Shown here piece after piece: positions 58,764 to 64,000 of a DNA stretch of 64,000 nucleotides. The notes under the pieces were generated by a model, which did no database searches, was not told the origin of the DNA, and saw only the letters and a list, made by a program, of their open reading frames with translations. Numbering within the stretch: the stretch's first letter is position 1; each line of letters starts with the position of its first letter. Source of the DNA: Dactylis glomerata (taxonomy: Eukaryota > Streptophyta > Magnoliopsida > Poales > Poaceae). The position numbers and the translations under genes were made by a program. Location of the stretch: the NCBI GenBank assembly GCA_007115705.1, contig QXEO01000143.1, positions 1,730,072 to 1,794,071 on the forward strand. The letters are read 5' to 3'.

Positions 58764-60496
58764 TGATGGGTTTCGCAGCATAGTAAATCAAAAAAATTCC
58801 TACGAATGCGAACAAGCAAGCCAAGATCTAATCTAGGAGATGTAATCAACGAAAGAGAAAGATGAGATCTTCATACCCTTGAAGAAATCGCACAGCGGAA
58901 ACGTTCAACAGAACGTGGATGATGTAGTCGTACTAGCCGTCTCCTCATCACGATCTGATCTGATCTGATCCAAGCGCCACAACGGGCGGCGCCTCCGAGC
59001 GATGCACACGTACAACGCAACAATGAATCTGCCTCCTCGGTCCAGCGTGGTATGGTGGAGTGGTAGATGGGATCGGCAGCATGACGGTGTGGTGCCTATG
59101 GTGTAGAAATTTCTGCAGGGCTTCGCCAAGCTGCTGCGGAGGATGGAGGAGTGGAGGAAGGGGGCCGGCGGCTAGAGTTTTGAGGTGAGCACGCCGCAGC
59201 CCTCCCCTCCCCTTTAAATAGGTCAAGGGGGGCGGCCAAGGGGGCAGCCTTAGCCTCCAAGTCAAGCCGGTGGCCCCAGGGAGAAAACTTGCCCCCTAAG
59301 ATTCCTTTGCCTTGGCTCATAAGAAAACCCTAGGGTTTTGCCCTTGGCCTGATAGGACAAGTGGGCATGGACGACCAGGCCCATGTAGGCAGCACCCTTT
59401 GGTCCATGTGGACCCTTTGGGGCATGTGGGCCCCACCATGGAGCCCTCCGGAACTTTCTAGAACATTCTGGTACTCTACCGAAAAAGTCCAGAACTTTTC
59501 CGAAACCCTAAAGTCAACTTTCCTTATATGAAACTTTATCTCCGGACCATTCCGAAGTTCCTCGTGATGTCATGGATCCTATCCGAGACTCCAAACAATA
59601 TTCAATTTCACCATTTAGATTTATCCCAAAACTACCCTAGCGTTGATGAGCGTTAAGTGTATGACCCTACGGGTTCGAGAATATGCAGACATGATCTCTA
59701 TCAATAATCAATAGCGGGATCTAGAAATCCATATTGACTCCCACATATTCAACGAAGATCATATCGGATGAACCATGATGCCAGGATTCAATTAATCCCG
59801 TATATGTATTCCCTTCGTCACGCGATATTTTACTTGCCCGAGATTCGATCGTCGGTATTGGCATACCTAGTTCAATCTCGTTCATAGCAAGTACTTTACT
59901 CATTCCGTAATCCAATATCACTTTGTGATTAACTCCTTAACCACATGCTTGCAAGCGGTGTTGATATCGATTACCGAGTGTGCCCGAAGTATATCTCTCT
60001 GACTCGGGAGGGACAAATTCCATCTTGATACATACAACCCAATAAGTACTTTCCGATCACCTGAGAGACACCTTTATGATCACCCTTTCATAGGATGATG
60101 TTTAATAACCTCAAAGCTCTCTTCTGGCACTAGGGAGTTGCATTATCTCATGGTCTAAGGAATACAATACTTGACATAGGAAAAAGCTTTGCAAAGATGA
60201 ACACAATGACACGATCTAATTGCTGTGCTTTATTTGGGTTTGTCCATCACATCATTCTCCTAATGACATGACCTCATTATTAATTGACAACTCATGTCTA
60301 TGGTTAGGAAACCTTAACCATCATTAATCAATGAGCTAGTCTAGTAGAGGCGTACTAGGGACACGGTGTTGTTCATAAACCACACAAGTATTAATGTTTC
60401 CGCTTAATACAATTATAGCATGGAGTATAAACATTATCATGAACAAGAAATATGATAATAACAATATTATTATTGCCTCTAGGGCATATTCTTTCA
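58764..60496 (-). repeat. 5' LTR of the Angela-like element (1733 bp)
   Basis: Collinear with 51975-53686. It starts on the minus strand at 60496 (TGAAAGAATATGCC) and ends at 58764 (GAAACCCATCA). A minus-strand TATA-like box (CTATTTAAAG) lies at about 59212-59221. Confidence 0.93.
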
Positions 60497-61067
60497 TTGG
60501 CGGCTATTAAGCGCATCTTGCGGCTACGTCAAGGAAACGATGTCTCATGGACTCCAGCTTCATTCATCTTCATTGGATTCCATGGTCACCTACACCGACG
60601 TCGACTGGGCCAGCTGCCCCGACACTTGACGTTCCAAGTCGGGATTCCGCGTCTACCTCGGTGACAACCTCGTCTCATGGTCTTCGAAGCGGCAACACAC
60701 GGTCTCTCGCTCCAGCGGTGAGATTGAGTACCATACTGTGGCTAACACCGTTGCCGAGACCATTTGGATTCGCTAACTCCTCCACGAGCTTCATCGACCA
60801 TCTCCTCCAGCTACGGTTGTGTTCTACGATAATGTTAGCGCTGTCTACATGTCAACGAACCCCATTCAACACCAGCGCACCAAGCACATCGAGATCGATC
60901 TTCACTTCGTTCGCGATCGTGTTGCCATGGGTCAGGTTCGCGTGTTGCATGTTTCTTCGTCTCGGCAGTTCATCGACATCTTGATGAAGGGTCTTCCATC
61001 ATCATTGTTTCTGGATTTTTGGTCCAGTCTCAATGTCTGTACTCATCCCGATGTAACTGCGGGGGAG
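60497..61067 (+). pseudogene. RNase H domain of the old Copia (3' part of split pol)
   Basis: Resumes at the duplicated TTGGC with AIKRILRL. After a deletion it continues as TYTDVDWASCPDT, stop, SKSGFRVYLGDNLVSWSSKR, QHTVSRSSGEIEYHTVANTV and AETIWIR, stop. Next come VFYDNVSAVYMSTNP, QHQRTKHIEIDLHFVRDRVA and FIDILMKGLP. All RNase H acidic positions can be recognised (D in YTD, E in GEIEY, D in YDN), but stops and the upstream indel kill it. Confidence 0.88.
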
Positions 61068-61253
61068 TGTTAGAGATATGTCGCATTATGTGACATAACA
61101 GATATGTCACGATCTGTGACATAACTCCCTGATCCTCTGAATCACGGAGGGTCCTTATAATTGTGTGATCTCCCATTTATAATTAGGATTATAATTTTGT
61201 ATAAATGTAATGGAAAGGTTCAAGTGTGATCAATTTTTTTAAGCTTAAACACA
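61068..61253 (+). repeat. 3' LTR of the old Copia element (about 186 bp)
   Basis: Follows the purine tract and matches 48879-49059, including both hairpins, with more than a dozen differences. The last 20 bp (TTTTTTTAAGCTTAAACACA) are altered relative to the 5' LTR, so its end is approximate. Confidence 0.85.
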
Positions 61254-61255
61254 TA

Positions 61256-61698
61256 GGGCGTGTTCGGTATCCCGCCAGCTTCCAGCTTCCGATCGTTCCA
61301 GCTCGGAGTAGCACCGAACACGCTAGCTTCTGGAAGCCAGATCTGCGAAGCTGGGCGATTTGGCCGTGTAAATTTCGGAGCACCTATTTCCTAGCTTCCC
61401 GAATCAGCAGATGCGGAGCAGCGACTAATTACATCAAGCATGCCACCGCCAAGTGAGCTGAACCGAAGCGGTACGTATCTTTTCTCTCTCTCTCATCCCG
61501 TGTCCCCTTTCCCTGCCCACTTGTTGTCTTTCCTTACGGGTGGGGACCACTCGTCAGCCGCTGCTGCTTGCTGTGATGGGCTGGGCCAAAACACCGGAGC
61601 TGCGCCGAACGTTCCTAGCTTCGCTTGCGACGCTGGAGTCACTGCCGAAAGCTGGAAGCTAGGAGTTTTGAGAAGCTAGCAGGTTTCCGAACACGCCC
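61256..61698. mobile_element. MITE, PIF/Tourist-like (443 bp)
   Basis: Terminal inverted repeats GGGCGTGTTCGG and CCGAACACGCCC are flanked by ATA on both sides (61253-61255 and 61699-61701). The outer 60 bp also pair (CCAGCTTCCAGCTTCCGATC against GAAAGCTGGAAGCTAGG). A 3-bp duplication favours PIF/Harbinger; hAT is less likely. It landed within a few bases of the Copia LTR end. Confidence 0.75.
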
Positions 61699-62443
61699 AT
61701 AGTTTTTATATGGAATACACCCGTTCCAGTTGAAAGATAACCCACACAAGTTGGTCGACAAGATTTGCGGAGCAGCTGGAAGATCCACTCACCTGTGACC
61801 TGTGGGTATCTAAAGGTATAATTCGTGCCTATGCAACTCGCCTCCACGGCGATTAGCCACTTTGGACCGTCGGATCGCCGCTCCGATAAGATCTTAGCCA
61901 TCCATTCGATTTTACTGTTCACCGTACCTTTTTTCTGTACCAAAATTCCTACCCGAAAAGACAATGACTGTGGGCCACATGTTTATGGGGGCCACCGGTC
62001 AGAGGGAAAATCGGCTCCCACTTGCGCTGACACATCACTGCCCACTTGTGTCCACTCTAGACAGTGAACAACGCTTTTTTACCCGCATGTCGCTGCAAGT
62101 GGGCCCCACTTCTTACTGGTCCACTCTGTCAGCGGGTGTGGGTGTGTCCTGCGTCGGTCTGTCGACAGTGTACCTCAGGATTGGTCGGAAAAAGCCCCCA
62201 CGAGCCCAATCGGACGAAGAGACAAAAAGGAGACCCGATGAAAATATCCTGAAACCCTAGATCGAGCTGGCCACGCCCATGCCCTCCCCATCACTGCTCT
62301 CGTCGCTGCTGTCCATCGGTTCTCCACCGCAGGTGGGCGGCCGAGGCGGCTAGCTGGCGGGCGCGGCGGCTGTCCGGTGGGCGCGGGTGGCTGCACGACG
62401 GCGTGGGCGGATGGCCGGCGGCGCGGGAGAAGACCTTCGGCGC
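61699..62443. other. Intergenic sequence, no supported gene
   Basis: The composition moves from AT-rich to GC-rich. 62250-62330 has a leader-like look (AAACCCTAG, then ATGCCCTCCCCATCACTG and a possible donor CAGGTGGGC), but the frame closes within 30 codons. Confidence 0.3.
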
Positions 62444-62925
62444 GGAAAAGGACGGCGGTGTGCGGCTGGGAAGGGAGGCTGGCGGCGCGCGGCGTGGGCG
62501 CGCGTGCGGCGGCGCGGCTAGCAGGCGGCCGGCGAGCGGGCGGCTGGGCGGGCGCGGGCTGTTGTGCGAGCGCGGGAAGAGGCGCCGCCGTTGGAGGCCG
62601 AGGCGCAAGCGCGCGGGAAGCGGCGCCGGAAAAGGACGGCGGTGTGCGGCTGGGAAGGGAGGCCGGCGGCGCGCGGCGCGGGCGTGCGTGCGGCGGCGCG
62701 GCCAGCAGGCGGCCGGCGAGCGGGCGGCTGGGCGGGCGCGGGCTGCTGTGCGAGCGCGGGAAGCGGCGCCGCCGTTGGAGGCCGAGGCGCAAGCGCGCGG
62801 GAAGCGGCGCCGCCGGTGGAGGCCGAGGCGCGAGCGCACCGGAAGCGCGCCGCCGGTGGAGGCCGAGGCGCGAGCGCGCGGGGAGCGGAGCTGCCGGTGG
62901 AGGCCGAGGCGCGGGAAGCGGCGCC
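62444..62925. repeat. GC-rich minisatellite: two 184-bp units plus about 41-bp units
   Basis: GGAAAAGGACGGCGGTGTGC begins at 62444 and again at 62628. The intervening 184 bp are nearly identical, including GGCCGGCGAGCGGGCGGCTG and GCCGTTGGAGGCCGAGGCGC. Units of about 41 bp (GCCGGTGGAGGCCGAGGCGC...) repeat from about 62769 to 62923. Neither period is a multiple of three, so the long overlapping frames on both strands (up to 251 codons) cannot reflect a conserved protein. Confidence 0.85.
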
Positions 62926-64000
62926 GCCGCTCAGCCGCCTCTGTCCTTGTTCTCCTCCTATCCGAGCCGCCGCAGTGGGCCTTGTCGTTGTCGGACGAGA
63001 AGGTGATGGCCGACGGGAGCACCACCATCGGCCCGGTGCGGATCGTATAGCAGGTCTGGGCGGAGGCTTCGATTTAGCGGTGCTCAGAGTTGTCAATCGT
63101 CTCCCCTCGGTGCTCAGGAGCGTGGGACACTGCTGTGCGCTCTGTCTCCTTCCTCCTAGCTGAGGTACAAGGTCAGGCCTGCGGCGGCTGGATGTCGGCA
63201 AGGTCCTGGACTCCTGGCATCTTATGGGGGTGGATGTCCTCGGCGACTGGGATAGGAACATCAGGCTGGACACAGCAAGCTTCGAGCACGGTTGAGGTGA
63301 TCCTTCAATCGATTGGGCTTCTCGGTTACAACAGTCAATTTGGTCATGTACTCACGTATCGCCTTCCACCTTTCAAGTTTCGTTTTCCATTAAGGCCAAA
63401 ATCATATGTATTTTCCTCTGTTTAATGTTTGACAATTTCATATTCTTCCTGTAGGTGCTTCTATCTCCCCTTGTGACTTCTATAACAGGAGACTTCTTTT
63501 TACAGGTGCAATCCTCCAAAATCAGGTGCTCCTTAATACAGTCTGGTAAGAACGATATTGCAGATTACAGTATGATATACCTTACAACACTAATTTTGGG
63601 AGCAGAGTAATTACAATGCACCTTTTTATAAGAATGGATACTCACATGCTTTTGGATCTTTGTACCGCTTTTTTTCTATTAGAAACTATCTTTTTTAATG
63701 CTCCTAATGAACTACAGACTATTTTCTCTAGAGGATTAGTGAGTTAATAGACATTGTCAAGCTCAGCCTAGAAAGCTAATTTTGATTTCTTTACTTCTGG
63801 TATTTCGTTAAATATGTAATAGTTGTGTCCTCTTTTTGCAGGTGCTGCTGTGGTATGTTCTTCGTTTGCTTCAGGAGGCTTCGCGGTAGTGGTGCTGAGT
63901 TCAGGTTAGGTATTCTTGTGTTAACCATCTCTTGGAAATGAGTCCAGGCCATATTTTTCCTAGGATTCAGTTCTATGACGTGCTTTTTAGATGTCAAATA
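62926..64000 (+). other. Unassigned sequence with exon-like fragments
   Basis: A short plus-strand frame reads LRRLDVGKVLDSWHLMGVDV, then LGDWDRNIRLDTASFEHG and a stop (63179-63298). It looks coding in composition, but neither start nor family is clear. Further right are TTTTTGCAGGTG-like splice-acceptor strings (63503 and 63835) followed by short GC-richer bits. It could be the edge of a gene, or a gene fragment carried by a transposon, continuing beyond the window. Confidence 0.25.

Larger units (their letters stand above)
51975..60496 (-). mobile_element. Angela-like Copia retrotransposon nested in the old Copia (8.5 kb)
   Basis: A perfect TTGGC duplication flanks it (51970-51974 and 60497-60501). 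LTRs are 51975-53686 and 58764-60496. On the minus strand the right LTR starts TGAAAGAATATGCCCTAGAG, close to the common Angela/BARE start. The primer site TGGTATCAGAGC adjoins its inner end and the purine tract AAGTGGGAGAC adjoins the left LTR. Internal order on the minus strand is gag, decayed integrase, reverse transcriptase, then RNase H with an extra integrase segment inside. It is non-autonomous and heavily mutated internally. Confidence 0.92.
48879..61253 (+). mobile_element. Old Copia retrotransposon with short LTRs, split by a nested element
   Basis: Its 5' LTR (48879-49059) is followed directly by the primer site TGGTATCAG. Decayed protease, integrase, reverse transcriptase and RNase H follow in Copia order on the plus strand. 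A purine tract (GCGGGGGAG) precedes the 3' LTR (61068-61253). An 8.5-kb element sits in pol at 51975-60496. Multiple stops and frameshifts mean it is dead. No convincing target duplication remains (AAACT on the left; the right flank is disturbed by a MITE). Confidence 0.9.

Noticed and set aside
62175..63273. Several 200-250-codon frames on both strands
   Set aside because: They arise from GC-rich tandem repeats with periods of 184 and about 41 bp, which shift frame at each unit.

Overview
This is a plant nuclear window, almost certainly from a Triticeae grass (wheat, Aegilops or barley type). The grounds are intron-containing plant genes, a Copia element with Angela/BARE-like LTR ends, decayed Gypsy elements nested in each other, many Stowaway-type MITEs ending in CTCCCTCCG-like termini, and several grass Helitron ends (TCTCYACTAATATAAAAAG at the 5' end, hairpin plus CTAG at the 3' end). 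All gene models and element boundaries were read by eye from the sequence; no database was searched.

Layout. 1-12306 is a three-level nest of Gypsy elements on the minus strand: an Athila-like element (1-4635, running off the left edge) sits inside the reverse transcriptase of a Tat-like element (4636-8711), which sits inside an AT-rich block that looks like a very long LTR (8712-12306). 13.7-16.5 kb holds a complete five-exon gene for uroporphyrinogen-III C-methyltransferase (siroheme synthesis in plastids). 17-20 kb is repeat-derived. 20.4-30.2 kb holds a complete homeobox-DDT chromatin gene of the RLT3 type, with 16 coding exons predicting about 1132 residues; its introns carry a Stowaway MITE and two candidate SINEs, and three near-identical MITEs lie beyond its 3' end.

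32.2-46.9 kb is a Helitron district. It has stacked 5' ends at 32175, 32227 and 32388, one Helitron ending at 37896 and a second starting immediately after it and ending at 41578, an internal 0.87-kb Mutator-like element with 0.2-kb terminal inverted repeats, and a 2.7-kb palindrome (arms about 1.26 kb, spacer 126 bp) whose centre coincides with the second Helitron 3' end.

48.9-61.25 kb is an old Copia element on the plus strand with short LTRs (about 181 bp), broken in its pol gene by an 8.5-kb Angela-like Copia element on the minus strand (51975-60496, 5-bp target duplication TTGGC). The inner element is rearranged: an integrase segment lies inside its RNase H domain. 61.3-64 kb holds a PIF/Tourist-like MITE, a GC-rich minisatellite and unassigned sequence.

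The only two genes that look functional are the methyltransferase and the homeobox-DDT regulator, both on the plus strand and about 4 kb apart. They share no obvious pathway. Everything else is transposable elements, their relics, or sequence I could not assign.
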